A stretch of DNA of 12,710 bases. Origin: Methylophilales bacterium UBA4017 (GTDB lineage Bacteria; Pseudomonadota; Gammaproteobacteria; Burkholderiales; Methylophilaceae). Below are positions 1 to 8,459 of the stretch, piece after piece. The stretch's first letter is position 1; each line of letters opens with the position of its first letter. The stretch is from NCBI GenBank assembly GCA_002384685.1, contig DGAZ01000022.1:1-12710 (forward strand), read 5' to 3'. The position numbers and the translations under genes were made by a program. The notes below the pieces were generated by a model. The model searched no databases and had not been told where the DNA came from. It saw nothing but the letters and a program-made list of their open reading frames with translations.

Positions 1-1935
1 TTTAGTAATACCGTTTTATGGGATCTTATTCCTGATTTTTCAATTGAAAGCATGCAAATGGTGGCCGGATCGAATCCTGTTTACGGACTCAATACCTTGG
101 GTGGCGCGATTTCTATGCAGACAAAAAGCGGTCGCACATTTAATAAAAAAGCCATCGATTTTAGCGCAGGATCGTGGGGAAGACAGACTTCACTTATGGA
201 GGCAGGGGGTATATCGGAAGATGGGAGTTACGATTACTACATAGGCTATCAGCATTTTACCGAAGACGGATGGCGCGATTACTCTCCCTCCCATGTGAAT
301 CAATTATTCACTAAAGTAGGATGGGAGTCAGACACCTCCCGTTATGAGGTGAGTTACTCGGGTGCGCATAACTTACTAATCGGTAACGGTCTAACCCCCA
401 AGGATTTATTAGGTTCGGACTTAGAGGGGATCCATACGCTCGAAGATGAAACCAAAAATAATTACGGAAAATTAGTTCTGTCAGCCACTGAGTTTTGGGA
501 TGATGACACCATGTTCTCGGGGAATGCTTATTGGTTGAGGTCGGATCGAAAAACTGGCAACGGGGACTTAAATGATGAATTCTGTGATGGGGCTTCCTGG
601 GATGAGGATGAATGTACAGATGCCCAACAGTTACTTAATAAAGATGATGCACAAAACCTAAACCAAGGAGTTCAAAACAGCACCAGCACCAAGCAAGACG
701 CTTATGGCGCGAACGGACAAATTACCTTTGATCAGGATTGGCTCGGCCGAAGAAACCAACTGGTGGTTGGTACTGGTGTCGAGTACTCGCTCATAAAATT
801 TATGCAATCAGAGGAAGAGATAGCAACGCTCCTAGCGAATGGTTTTTTTGGCGGAGATCGTGAAGACCCTGAACAAAGTACTGGACTTACGGGAAAAACC
901 AAGACATTCAGCTTGTTTGCTACCAACACGCATGCATTAAATGATCAGTGGAATATTAATACCGCCGCACGGTACAACTTTATTCAGGTGGATAACCAAG
1001 ATACTTTCAACCCTCCGGGTGGCGCTTCTTCGTTGTCAGGCAAGCACCACTATGAGCGAGTGAACCCATCGGTTGGCCTAACCTTCCACCCAACAGACAA
1101 TTACACTACCTATGCCTCATACAGTGAATCGAATAGAGCCCCTACGAGCATTGAGCTCGGTTGCTCAAATGAAGCTCAGCCCTGTAACCTTCCCACACAA
1201 ATGGCCGACGATCCACCATTGGAAATGGTAGTAGCAAAGACTGTAGAGTTTGGTGCAAGAGGAAAAATAGCAAACAATATGAGCTGGAATGCCGCTATTT
1301 ACTCAGGTAAAAATAAGGATGATATTTTATTTGTGTACGCGAATGCATCGAATGGTTTGGGATATTTTACCAATGTCGACGAAACCACCAGAGAGGGCAT
1401 TGATTTAGGCTTTAGTGGACAATTTGATGACCTAAGCTTGGCAGTAAACTATGGTTTTGTCATGGCCCGCTATGGCAGTGATTTCACTATCGCTAATGAG
1501 GTGAACACTTCAAGTGATGGTGACTCCATCCAAGTAAGTGATGGCGACTATCTTCCTAATATCCCAAAGCATCATATGAAGATTCGAGCAAATTACAAAG
1601 TTACACCTTCATGGTTTGTCGGCGCTACAGTATCAGCATTTAGTAAGTCATACATGATGGGTAACGAAAATCAAGGTCATGATGCAAGCCAAGGCATTCA
1701 AGGTGAGACACCCGGTTATGCGGTGATGAACTTGGATTCGCAATATTATATCGGTGAAAATTGGCAGCTATCCTTAAAGGCGATCAATATCTTTGACAAT
1801 GAGTATTACACGGGTGGTCGTTTAGCACAAACACGGGTACAAACAGACAGATCATTTGATGATGAAAGAAATGTTGCTTCGCTTATCCCAGGCGCTCCAA
1901 GGGCCGCATGGGTAGGTCTTAGGTATGAATTTTAA
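1..1935 (+). CDS. TonB-dependent outer-membrane receptor (5' end cut by window)
   Basis: This is an outer-membrane active transporter that would use TonB/ExbBD energy to import a scarce ligand such as a siderophore or metal complex. The reading frame is open from base 1, so the N-terminus (signal peptide, TonB box, first part of the plug) lies outside the window; the internal ATG at 52 is not the start. The first residues are the end of a plug domain: SIESMQMVAGSNPVYGLNTL, followed by GGAISMQTKSG. The rest is a beta-barrel with alternating aromatic strands and long polar loops. The protein ends in LRYEF, with the terminal Phe expected for barrel insertion. Two loops carry cysteine pairs: one very acidic (about 577-624) and one in GCSNEAQPC (about 1159-1185). 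The APTSIELGCSN and DPPLEMVVAKT stretches resemble FecA-like (COG4772) receptors; this is recalled family knowledge, not a search. The substrate cannot be told. A terminator follows at once. Confidence 0.93.
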   Translation, partial: FSNTVLWDLIPDFSIESMQMVAGSNPVYGLNTLGGAISMQTKSGRTFNKKAIDFSAGSWGRQTSLMEAGGISEDGSYDYYIGYQHFTEDGWRDYSPSHVNQLFTKVGWESDTSRYEVSYSGAHNLLIGNGLTPKDLLGSDLEGIHTLEDETKNNYGKLVLSATEFWDDDTMFSGNAYWLRSDRKTGNGDLNDEFCDGASWDEDECTDAQQLLNKDDAQNLNQGVQNSTSTKQDAYGANGQITFDQDWLGRRNQLVVGTGVEYSLIKFMQSEEEIATLLANGFFGGDREDPEQSTGLTGKTKTFSLFATNTHALNDQWNINTAARYNFIQVDNQDTFNPPGGASSLSGKHHYERVNPSVGLTFHPTDNYTTYASYSESNRAPTSIELGCSNEAQPCNLPTQMADDPPLEMVVAKTVEFGARGKIANNMSWNAAIYSGKNKDDILFVYANASNGLGYFTNVDETTREGIDLGFSGQFDDLSLAVNYGFVMARYGSDFTIANEVNTSSDGDSIQVSDGDYLPNIPKHHMKIRANYKVTPSWFVGATVSAFSKSYMMGNENQGHDASQGIQGETPGYAVMNLDSQYYIGENWQLSLKAINIFDNEYYTGGRLAQTRVQTDRSFDDERNVASLIPGAPRAAWVGLRYEF

Positions 1936-1953
1936 AAAAAATATTTAACATCT

Positions 1954-1978
1954 AAAAAGGGCCGCTTCGGCCCTTTTT
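1954..1978 (+). terminator. Rho-independent terminator after the TonB receptor
   Basis: An 11-bp perfect stem (AAAAAGGGCCG / CGGCCCTTTTT) with a CTT loop sits 19 nt after the receptor stop codon and ends in a run of T. The A-tract on the left arm could let it work in both directions. It ends about 15 nt before the earliest possible start of the kinase gene. Confidence 0.92.
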
Positions 1979-2019
1979 TATTATGAGGTATATTGTTACT
2001 TTTAGTGAGAAACAAAAGC

Positions 2020-3351
2020 ATGAGCTTAAAACGAAGACTGCTAATTTATATCAATACCTTGTTAGTAGCCGCAATTCTGATTGGCTTAACGGTCATCATG
2101 GCTGTGGCAAAGAAAAATGTCCGTGAAGAAGTATTGTCAACGGAAGCCTTAGCAGTTTTCGCTATAGAAAATGGCATTAAAAATAACCCAGACTTTTATT
2201 TGTTTCATCAGGATAATCCTGCATTTGGTTTATCCGGCTTGTCTGAAATTAGGCACCTTAATATTGCATTCATTAATCTTGATGGCTTAATTGTTGACCA
2301 AACAAAACCTCACTTAAATTCAACTAATGATCCCCCAATGTGGTTTCAGTCTGCACTTGAGAGATTATCTACCCCTATTCCACCCAGGAGAATTGATATA
2401 ACCCAGACGAATAACTTAGTCGGCCACATTCATATTCAGCCGGAACCCATATATGAGTATGCTGAAATATGGCAACAAATTAAGATAGGGCTATGGGTTA
2501 TTTTTACCTTCGTTATTTTGGTTAATTTTTTCGTTTATCTCTTATTCTCTTATATGATTGAACCGATAAGCTCAATCATTAAAGGCTTCGACAGCCTTGA
2601 GAAAGGTAACTATAAAACACGGGTGAGTAAGTCGGGCATTACAGAGCTTAATGCAATCGGGAAAAAATTTAATCGTATGGTTGTTGTGCTAAGGCAGGCT
2701 AAGGAAAAGATAAATAAACTAAGTCAAGACCTTATTAGCGTCCAAGAACAAGAAAAAAAAGAGCTTGCAAGAAACCTTCATGATGAGCATGGCCAAGTAC
2801 TAACTGCTATTCAGGCCGAGGCAGCATCCATTAAAAGTACTAAAAATGTGGATTCACAAAATAAGTCAGTCGAGAGCATTATTACTCTTTCAAAAAATAT
2901 GATGCTGTCCACTCGCACTATTATTAAAAATTTAAGCCTAGGCCTTATTGAGGAAATTGGGTTTGAGGGGGCCCTTAGTGATCTAATAGAGAACTGGGGG
3001 AATCGGTTTAATAAAATTCAACTCACCTACACGATAGATAAAAAAACTACCGATCTAATTAACTCACAACAACAGGCACACATCTATCGCATCATTCAGG
3101 AAGCCCTGACAAATATTGCAAAACATACAAAAGCTAAAAACGTATCCATTAATATCGCTCCCTTTGGTCCAGAAAACCAACTAAGAATCAAGGTGATCAA
3201 CGACGGCATTAAGATAAGTACGAAGAAAAATTTTGGTAGAGGTGCAGGATTGCTGGGTATTGAGGAACGTGTCAGGCAATTAAATGGTCGCTGTAACATC
3301 AGTATTAATCGTGTTTTTAAGATCACCATCGTTCTAGGCAGCAAGCATTGA
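2020..3351 (+). CDS. NarX/UhpB-type sensor histidine kinase
   Basis: Membrane sensor kinase that should autophosphorylate on a His and pass the phosphate to the regulator encoded next. With the ATG at 2020 (443 aa): TM1 at about residues 8-29, a periplasmic sensor region of about 125 residues, TM2 at about 156-180, and a HAMP linker to about 235. A HisKA_3 dimerisation domain follows, with the phospho-acceptor His at about 254 in ARNLHDEHGQ. The HATPase_c domain has its N-box Asn at about 365 (QEALTNIAKH), an NDG in place of the usual DNGxG, and a glycine lid GRGAGLLGIEERV. The start is uncertain. A TTG at 1993 in the same frame has a better Shine-Dalgarno (TGAGG, 4 nt away) and would add nine residues. 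I prefer ATG 2020 because MSLKRRLL immediately before TM1 is typical of these kinases. The periplasmic region matches no sensor fold I recognise. It overlaps the response regulator gene by 4 nt. Confidence 0.9.
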   Translation: MSLKRRLLIYINTLLVAAILIGLTVIMAVAKKNVREEVLSTEALAVFAIENGIKNNPDFYLFHQDNPAFGLSGLSEIRHLNIAFINLDGLIVDQTKPHLNSTNDPPMWFQSALERLSTPIPPRRIDITQTNNLVGHIHIQPEPIYEYAEIWQQIKIGLWVIFTFVILVNFFVYLLFSYMIEPISSIIKGFDSLEKGNYKTRVSKSGITELNAIGKKFNRMVVVLRQAKEKINKLSQDLISVQEQEKKELARNLHDEHGQVLTAIQAEAASIKSTKNVDSQNKSVESIITLSKNMMLSTRTIIKNLSLGLIEEIGFEGALSDLIENWGNRFNKIQLTYTIDKKTTDLINSQQQAHIYRIIQEALTNIAKHTKAKNVSINIAPFGPENQLRIKVINDGIKISTKKNFGRGAGLLGIEERVRQLNGRCNISINRVFKITIVLGSKH

Positions 3352-3953
3352 GCAAGCTTCTTCTTGTAGATGATCATGCCATAGTAAGAGCTGGCTTAAG
3401 GCGCTTGCTTGAGAGCATACCCTGCATTAGCCATATCGAGGAATGTGCCTCCGGAGAGGCAGCATATCAATACTTATTTAGCAACACAGTTGATATTATT
3501 CTTATGGATATTTCCATGCCTGGTAAGGGGGGTATAGAATCAACGTCGTTAATCAAAAAGCGTTACCCTCAAACGAAAGTTCTTATATTGTCGATGCATG
3601 ACAGCGCCGTGATGATTCGGAAGGCAAAAAATGCCGGTGCCAGTGGATTTGTTCTTAAAAATGAAATTTCAGATAATTTGCTAAATGCGATCCAAAAAGT
3701 CTTAGAAGGGGAAGAGGTCTTCCCAGTGATCGAGGCTGAAGAATATATAAACATTTTAGAGTGTTTGAGTGGTAAGGAGTTTGAAATTTTTAAATCCATT
3801 GCTAATGGTGAAAATTTACATCTTATCTCAGACAAAATGAACATGAGCTATAAAACAGTGGCTAATTATCAGACAGCCATTAAAAAAAAACTAGGCATTG
3901 AAAGTATGTTGGATTTTCACGCTATCGCCAAACAGCATCATGTGATTATGTAA
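3348..3953 (+). CDS. NarL/FixJ-family response regulator
   Basis: Cytoplasmic DNA-binding transcription regulator and the likely partner of the preceding kinase. The receiver domain (about residues 1-120) has the acidic pair D8-D9, the phospho-acceptor D54 in ILMDISMPG, the switch residue S82 in LILSMHD and the conserved K104 in FVLKNE. The C-terminal LuxR-type helix-turn-helix covers about residues 136-195, including LSGKEFEIFKSIANGE and the recognition helix MSYKTVANYQ before KKKLGI. At 201 aa it is slightly short but complete. Translation begins at TTG 3348 in a TTGA overlap with the kinase stop, the only start that keeps the full receiver domain; the overlap implies translational coupling and a shared mRNA. 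Its target is not shown by the sequence. The upstream TonB receptor is an obvious candidate by neighbourhood only. Confidence 0.93.
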   Translation: MSKLLLVDDHAIVRAGLRRLLESIPCISHIEECASGEAAYQYLFSNTVDIILMDISMPGKGGIESTSLIKKRYPQTKVLILSMHDSAVMIRKAKNAGASGFVLKNEISDNLLNAIQKVLEGEEVFPVIEAEEYINILECLSGKEFEIFKSIANGENLHLISDKMNMSYKTVANYQTAIKKKLGIESMLDFHAIAKQHHVIM

Positions 3954-3980
3954 ATAATTACGGTGGAGCAACTAGACCAT

Positions 3981-3989
3981 TGCTATAAT
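3981..3989 (+). promoter_or_regulatory. Extended -10 promoter candidate for purT
   Basis: TGCTATAAT is a perfect TG-N-TATAAT extended -10 located 33 nt before the purT start. No good -35 lies at the right distance, which extended -10 promoters often do not need. No PurR-like ACGCAAACGTTTGC box was seen nearby. Confidence 0.5.
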
Positions 3990-4022
3990 AGTATTAATAT
4001 CATTTACATAACGTGATTACTT

Positions 4023-5222
4023 ATGAATCTTGGAACCCCTCTATCACCATCATCACTTAGAGTTATGCTCTTGGGCAGTGGTGAGCTAGGGAAAGAAGTG
4101 ATCATCTCATTACAAAAGCTTGGCGTAGAAGTGATAGCTGTTGACCGATATGCCAATGCTCCAGGCCATCAGGTGGCCCATCGATCCCATGTGATCGATA
4201 TGACCGATGCAAAAAAACTGACAGATATTATCCAGCTGGAACAGCCGCATTATATTGTTCCTGAAATCGAAGCGATAAACACCGGCGTGCTAGAGGAAAT
4301 AGAAAAAGCAGGTAGCGCCATTATTATTCCTAGTGTTAAGGCTGTCCAGCTTACGATGGACAGAGAAGGTATCCGTAAACTAGCATCTGAAACATTGTCA
4401 CTTCCTACCTCGGGCTATGGTTTTGCTAGGAGCTTGGATGAGTTACGTGACGTTATTCTCAAAAAGGTGGGATTCCCATGCTTTATTAAGCCCACCATGT
4501 CGTCATCCGGTAAAGGCCAATCAAAAATTCACTCTGAAGCAGAGATAGCGAATGCTTGGGATTATGCGGCATCGGGAGGAAGAGTTGATCAGGGTGTAGT
4601 AATTGCCGAAGGTATGGTCGATTTTGATTACGAGATAACACTCTTAACCGTCAGAGCTAAAGATAGTAAGGGAGTTATCACTACCCATTACTGTGAACCA
4701 ATAGGTCATAGACAGGAAAATGGTGATTATGTTGAGAGCTGGCAACCTCAACCGATGAGCGACAACGCTCTACTCAAGTCTAAAGAAATGGCTAAAAAAG
4801 TGACGGACGCGCTGGGAGGGCTAGGTCTTTTTGGTGTGGAATTATTTATTAAAGGGGATGAGGTGTTGTTCTCCGAAGCCAGTCCTAGACCTCATGATAC
4901 CGGTATGGTCACGATGATGACGCAAAGGCAATCCGAATTTGAACTCCACGCCAAAGCTATTCTTGGACTACCGGTCGATACTCAGCTCATCAATCCTGGG
5001 GCAAGTGCAGTGATTTACGGTAACCTAGATGCGGAAGCCATTATGTTTGAAGGGGTGGATAAAGCCTTGGCCATTAAGGGAGTGGATGTCAGGTTATTTG
5101 GCAAACCTCAGTCCTTTAAAAAAAGGCGCATGGGTGTCGTTCTTGCAGAAGGAAAAGATATTAGTGAGGCAAGGTCAAAAGCCCAACAAGCCCAGGCGCT
5201 CATCAAAACAAAAGTACAATAA
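4023..5222 (+). CDS. purT: Formate-dependent phosphoribosylglycinamide formyltransferase (GAR transformylase 2)
   Basis: Cytosolic ATP-grasp enzyme of purine synthesis. It makes formyl-GAR from GAR, formate and ATP through a formyl-phosphate intermediate, giving a folate-independent alternative to PurN at the third step. The 399 aa length fits the family (about 390). The N-terminal nucleotide-like fold begins with VMLLGSGELGKEV (about residues 14-26), whose ELGKE contributes to GAR binding. The ATP-grasp core has FIKPTMSSSGKGQS (about 154-167), and the metal/ATP site is in VLFSEASPRPHDTGMVTM (about 281-298), with E285 as a likely magnesium ligand. The ATG at 4023 is chosen because the conserved GSGELG comes soon after it; the Shine-Dalgarno is weak. 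It stands alone, 69 nt after the regulator and 74 nt before typA. Its presence implies that formate is available as a one-carbon donor. Confidence 0.96.
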   Translation: MNLGTPLSPSSLRVMLLGSGELGKEVIISLQKLGVEVIAVDRYANAPGHQVAHRSHVIDMTDAKKLTDIIQLEQPHYIVPEIEAINTGVLEEIEKAGSAIIIPSVKAVQLTMDREGIRKLASETLSLPTSGYGFARSLDELRDVILKKVGFPCFIKPTMSSSGKGQSKIHSEAEIANAWDYAASGGRVDQGVVIAEGMVDFDYEITLLTVRAKDSKGVITTHYCEPIGHRQENGDYVESWQPQPMSDNALLKSKEMAKKVTDALGGLGLFGVELFIKGDEVLFSEASPRPHDTGMVTMMTQRQSEFELHAKAILGLPVDTQLINPGASAVIYGNLDAEAIMFEGVDKALAIKGVDVRLFGKPQSFKKRRMGVVLAEGKDISEARSKAQQAQALIKTKVQ

Positions 5223-5257
5223 AAGCTATTTTTCCAGCATCCAAATCACCGCTTATA

Positions 5258-5266
5258 TGCTAAAAT
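5258..5266 (+). promoter_or_regulatory. Extended -10 promoter candidate for typA
   Basis: TGCTAAAAT (TG-N-TAAAAT, one mismatch from consensus) lies 30 nt before the typA ATG in the purT-typA gap. There is no convincing -35 hexamer. No terminator was seen between the genes, so read-through from purT is also possible. Confidence 0.4.
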
Positions 5267-5296
5267 CCGCCCTCAATAAATTTTTGGTAGCCTTAC

Positions 5297-7105
5297 ATGT
5301 CTCGTCAGATAAGAAATATTGCAATCATTGCCCATGTTGATCATGGAAAAACCACCCTAGTCGATAAGTTACTCCAACAATCCGGGACCTTTGCTGAGCA
5401 TCAGCAGGTCAATGAGCGGGTGATGGATTCCAATGACATTGAAAAAGAACGGGGTATTACCATTCTGGCAAAGAATACGGCCGTGAATTATAAAGGTTGC
5501 CATATCAACATCATTGACACTCCCGGCCATGCCGATTTTGGTGGTGAAGTAGAGCGCGTATTAGGTATGGTAGACGGCGTAGTACTTTTAGTCGATGCCG
5601 TAGACGGACCCATGCCGCAAACCCGCTTCGTAACCAAAAAAGCATTGGCACTGGGCCTCAAACCGATTGTGCTGATCAATAAAATAGACCGCCCTGGTGC
5701 ACGAACTGACTGGGTTATTAATCACACCTTTGACTTATTTGCTAATCTCGGTGCCACAGACGAGCAGTTAGACTTTCCTGTGGTGTATGCGTCGGCATTA
5801 AATGGCTACGCAAAGTTAAAGGAAGAAGACGAATCAGACTCAATGGTACCCTTATTTGAGACCATTATGAGTCACGTAGAAAGTCCTGAAGGCGACCCTA
5901 CAGCTCCTTTACAGTTTCAGATTTCAGCGCTGGATTACTCCACTTATACAGGAAGAATGGGAATCGGCCGTATTAGAAACGGCGTGTTGAAGTCAGGTAG
6001 CCCGGTTGCGGTGATGTTAGGGGATAAAAAAATAGGCCAAGGGCGTATTAACGAGGTATTTTCTTACAAAGGGTTAGAAAAAGTCAGCGTACCTGATGCT
6101 CAGGCTGGTGATATTGTTATTATTACCGGTATTGAAGAGGTAGGCATAGGAGTAACTATTGCAGACATTGAAAAACCCGTAGGACTTCCTGTTATTCCGG
6201 TCGATGAACCGACGTTAAATATGGATTTTATGGTGAATACTTCGCCCCTTGCAGGTAAGGAGGGTAAGTTTGTTACCAGCCGACAGATTAGAGAGCGATT
6301 AACTAAAGAGCTATTGGTAAATGTTGCACTAAGAGTTGAAGATACTGATGATGCCGACGTATTCCGTGTGTCTGGTAGGGGAGAGTTACACCTTACTATT
6401 TTGTTGGAAAACATGCGACGCGAAGGGTATGAAATTGCTGTTGGTAAACCGCGAGTGGTCTACAAAGAGATTGATGGCGTGAAGTGTGAACCTTACGAAA
6501 ATCTCACTGTGGATGTCGAGGATGAAACTCAGGGGAATGTGATGGAGGAGCTTGGCCGAAGAAAAGGTGAGCTGACTAATATGGAATCAGATGGTCTTGG
6601 CAGAACCCGTCTTGAATATAAAATTCCCGCAAGAGGACTTATTGGCTTTCAGGGCGAATTTTTAACGATGACCAAAGGCACTGGACTGATGTCGCATGTG
6701 TTTGAAGAATACGCAGCGGCAAAATCAGAAATGCCTGGACGACGCAATGGCGTATTGATTTCCTCAGAAAAAGGGGAGGCTGTCGCTTATGCCTTATGGA
6801 AGCTTCAAGAACGAGGTCGTATGTTTGTGTCTCACGGTGACAAGCTCTATGAGGGCATGGTTATTGGTATACACAGCAGGGATAACGATCTAATTGTGAA
6901 TCCTATTAAAGGAAAGCAATTAACTAACGTACGATCCTCTGGAACGGATGAGGCGGTGCGATTAGTGCCACCTATTTTAATGACACTGGAATATGCGGTT
7001 GAATTTATAGACGACGATGAGCTGGTAGAAATTACTCCCAAATCACTCCGTATTAGAAAAAGATTTTTAGTAGAGCATGAAAGAAAGCGTGCCGCAAAAA
7101 TCTAA
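5297..7105 (+). CDS. typA: Ribosome-associated translational GTPase BipA/TypA
   Basis: GTPase of the EF-G/LepA superfamily that binds the 70S ribosome and assists 50S assembly and growth at low temperature or under stress. At 602 aa it is full length for BipA. All G motifs are visible: G1 AHVDHGKTT (12-20), G2 RGITI (52-56), G3 DTPGHAD (74-80), G4 NKID (128-131) and G5 SAL in VYASALNG. The beta-barrel domain 2 follows. The EF-G-like domains III and V and the BipA-specific C-terminal domain are represented by GRGELHLTILLENMRREGYE and RRNGVLISSEKGEAVAYAL. ATG 5297 gives the standard MSRQIRNIAIIAHVD N-terminus. The gene stands as a single unit, with gaps of 74 nt upstream and 64 nt downstream. 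No damage or unusual residue was seen. Confidence 0.97.
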   Translation: MSRQIRNIAIIAHVDHGKTTLVDKLLQQSGTFAEHQQVNERVMDSNDIEKERGITILAKNTAVNYKGCHINIIDTPGHADFGGEVERVLGMVDGVVLLVDAVDGPMPQTRFVTKKALALGLKPIVLINKIDRPGARTDWVINHTFDLFANLGATDEQLDFPVVYASALNGYAKLKEEDESDSMVPLFETIMSHVESPEGDPTAPLQFQISALDYSTYTGRMGIGRIRNGVLKSGSPVAVMLGDKKIGQGRINEVFSYKGLEKVSVPDAQAGDIVIITGIEEVGIGVTIADIEKPVGLPVIPVDEPTLNMDFMVNTSPLAGKEGKFVTSRQIRERLTKELLVNVALRVEDTDDADVFRVSGRGELHLTILLENMRREGYEIAVGKPRVVYKEIDGVKCEPYENLTVDVEDETQGNVMEELGRRKGELTNMESDGLGRTRLEYKIPARGLIGFQGEFLTMTKGTGLMSHVFEEYAAAKSEMPGRRNGVLISSEKGEAVAYALWKLQERGRMFVSHGDKLYEGMVIGIHSRDNDLIVNPIKGKQLTNVRSSGTDEAVRLVPPILMTLEYAVEFIDDDELVEITPKSLRIRKRFLVEHERKRAAKI

Positions 7106-7169
7106 AAACAATGTGTGTGCAGCAAGCTAGGCAATCATGTATTATTTTATTCATGCATAAGAGTGCTTC

Positions 7170-8441
7170 ATGATGAAGAATAAAAAAATAGCAATTATTG
7201 GTTTGGGTTATGTTGGTCTCCCTTTAGCTGTAGAGTTTGGCAAAAAAAGGGAAGTAGTTGGTTTCGATATTGATAAGAAAAGAGTGCAAGACCTTAAGAG
7301 CGGAATCGACCACACGAAAGAGGTATCTCCTGATGATTTAAATAATTCCAAGAACATCTTATTCACTCATGAAATAAGCGATATCTCAGATTGCACAATT
7401 TTTATTGTGACGGTTCCCACCCCGGTACATATTAATAAAGGCCCCAATCTATTCCCTCTTATTAGCGCTAGTGAGATGATAGGCGGTGTATTGAAGGTAG
7501 GCGATTTAGTGGTATATGAGTCGACTGTGTATCCCGGTGCCACAGAAGAGGTGTGTGTTCCTGTATTAGAAAAAACATCCGGTCTTATTTTTAACCAAGA
7601 TTTTTATTGTGGCTATTCGCCTGAGCGAATTAATCCAGGAGATAAGGCAAGGCACGTTACGACCATTATGAAAGTGACCTCAGGATCAACCCAAGAAGCG
7701 GCTAAAGAGGTAGATAACTTATACAAAGAGATTATTACCGCAGGGACCCATCAAGCCGAGTCCATTAAGGTGGCAGAAGCCTCTAAGGTAATTGAGAATA
7801 CTCAAAGAGACCTGAATATCGCACTGATTAACGAGCTATCGATTATCTTTGATAAATTAGGGATTGATACGGAATCTGTACTCAATGCCGCGGGTACTAA
7901 ATGGAATTTCCTCCCCTTTAGACCAGGGTTAGTTGGCGGCCACTGCATAGGCGTTGATCCTTATTACTTAATCCATAAATCCAAAGAAGTTGGTTATACA
8001 CCGGAACTCATTCTGTCGGGCAGAAAAATTAACGAACATATGGGGCAGCACTTAACTGACCGTGTTTCGCAATTAATGGTGAAAAAAAACATCACCATCA
8101 GTGGTGCGCGCATCTTAATTATGGGCTTTACGTTTAAAGAAAACTGTCCAGATATTCGCAATACTCGAGTCATTGATGTGTATAACAACTTTAGGAAGCT
8201 TGGCTGTGAGGTGGATGTTTTTGACCCATGGGTCGATAAAGCTGAGGTCAGGCGAGAGTATCAAATTGATATGATTAATGCACCTGAAAACAATGGTTAT
8301 GACGCCATACTAATCGCGGTTGCCCATAATGAATTTAAACAATATACCCTGAAAAAATTCAGGGATTTTGCTAAACCCACTTACGTTTTATTCGATGCTA
8401 AGTATTTGCTTGATAAAGAAAATGTTGATGGAAGACTATAA
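7170..8441 (+). CDS. TviB/WbpO-type UDP-sugar (UDP-GlcNAc/GalNAc) 6-dehydrogenase
   Basis: Cytosolic NAD-dependent nucleotide-sugar dehydrogenase of the UDP-glucose/GDP-mannose dehydrogenase family, which oxidises C6 of a UDP-sugar in two steps to a uronic acid for surface polysaccharide. The N-terminal Rossmann fold shows KIAIIGLGYVGLPLA (6-20) with the acidic NAD ribose contact in VVGFDID. The central domain has ASKVIENTQRDLN, with the catalytic K206 and N210. The active-site Cys is C259 in GGHCIGVDPYYL. The C-terminal domain starts around ILIMGFTFKENCPDIRNTR. Overall wording is closest to TviB/VipA and WbpO (N-acetylated UDP-hexosamine substrates) rather than UDP-glucose dehydrogenase, but substrate assignment is inference. 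Start: ATG 7170 or the adjacent ATG 7173, with AAGAG about 6 nt upstream. No epimerase or glycosyltransferase partner is in the window. It converges on ybiT with an 18-nt gap. Confidence 0.93.
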   Translation: MMKNKKIAIIGLGYVGLPLAVEFGKKREVVGFDIDKKRVQDLKSGIDHTKEVSPDDLNNSKNILFTHEISDISDCTIFIVTVPTPVHINKGPNLFPLISASEMIGGVLKVGDLVVYESTVYPGATEEVCVPVLEKTSGLIFNQDFYCGYSPERINPGDKARHVTTIMKVTSGSTQEAAKEVDNLYKEIITAGTHQAESIKVAEASKVIENTQRDLNIALINELSIIFDKLGIDTESVLNAAGTKWNFLPFRPGLVGGHCIGVDPYYLIHKSKEVGYTPELILSGRKINEHMGQHLTDRVSQLMVKKNITISGARILIMGFTFKENCPDIRNTRVIDVYNNFRKLGCEVDVFDPWVDKAEVRREYQIDMINAPENNGYDAILIAVAHNEFKQYTLKKFRDFAKPTYVLFDAKYLLDKENVDGRL

Positions 8442-8459
8442 TATAAATCAATAACTTAT

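Noticed and set aside
2653..3351. Kinase judged inactive because NDG replaces the usual DNGxG ATP-binding motif
   Set aside because: The N-box, phospho-acceptor His and glycine lid are intact, and NDG occurs in other NarX/UhpB-type kinases, so a catalytic defect is not supported.
3954..4022. Possible purine riboswitch or PurR site ahead of purT
   Set aside because: The 69-nt gap has no structured leader or PurR-like palindrome; only the extended -10 stands out.
5029..5340. Plus-strand frame spanning the end of purT and the start of typA
   Set aside because: It is out of frame with both conserved genes and its translation is basic and featureless; a bridging coding sequence is not supported.
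5488..7041. Minus-strand open frames inside typA
   Set aside because: They are Ser/Thr/Pro-rich antisense translations of conserved BipA codons and show no domain or ribosome site.
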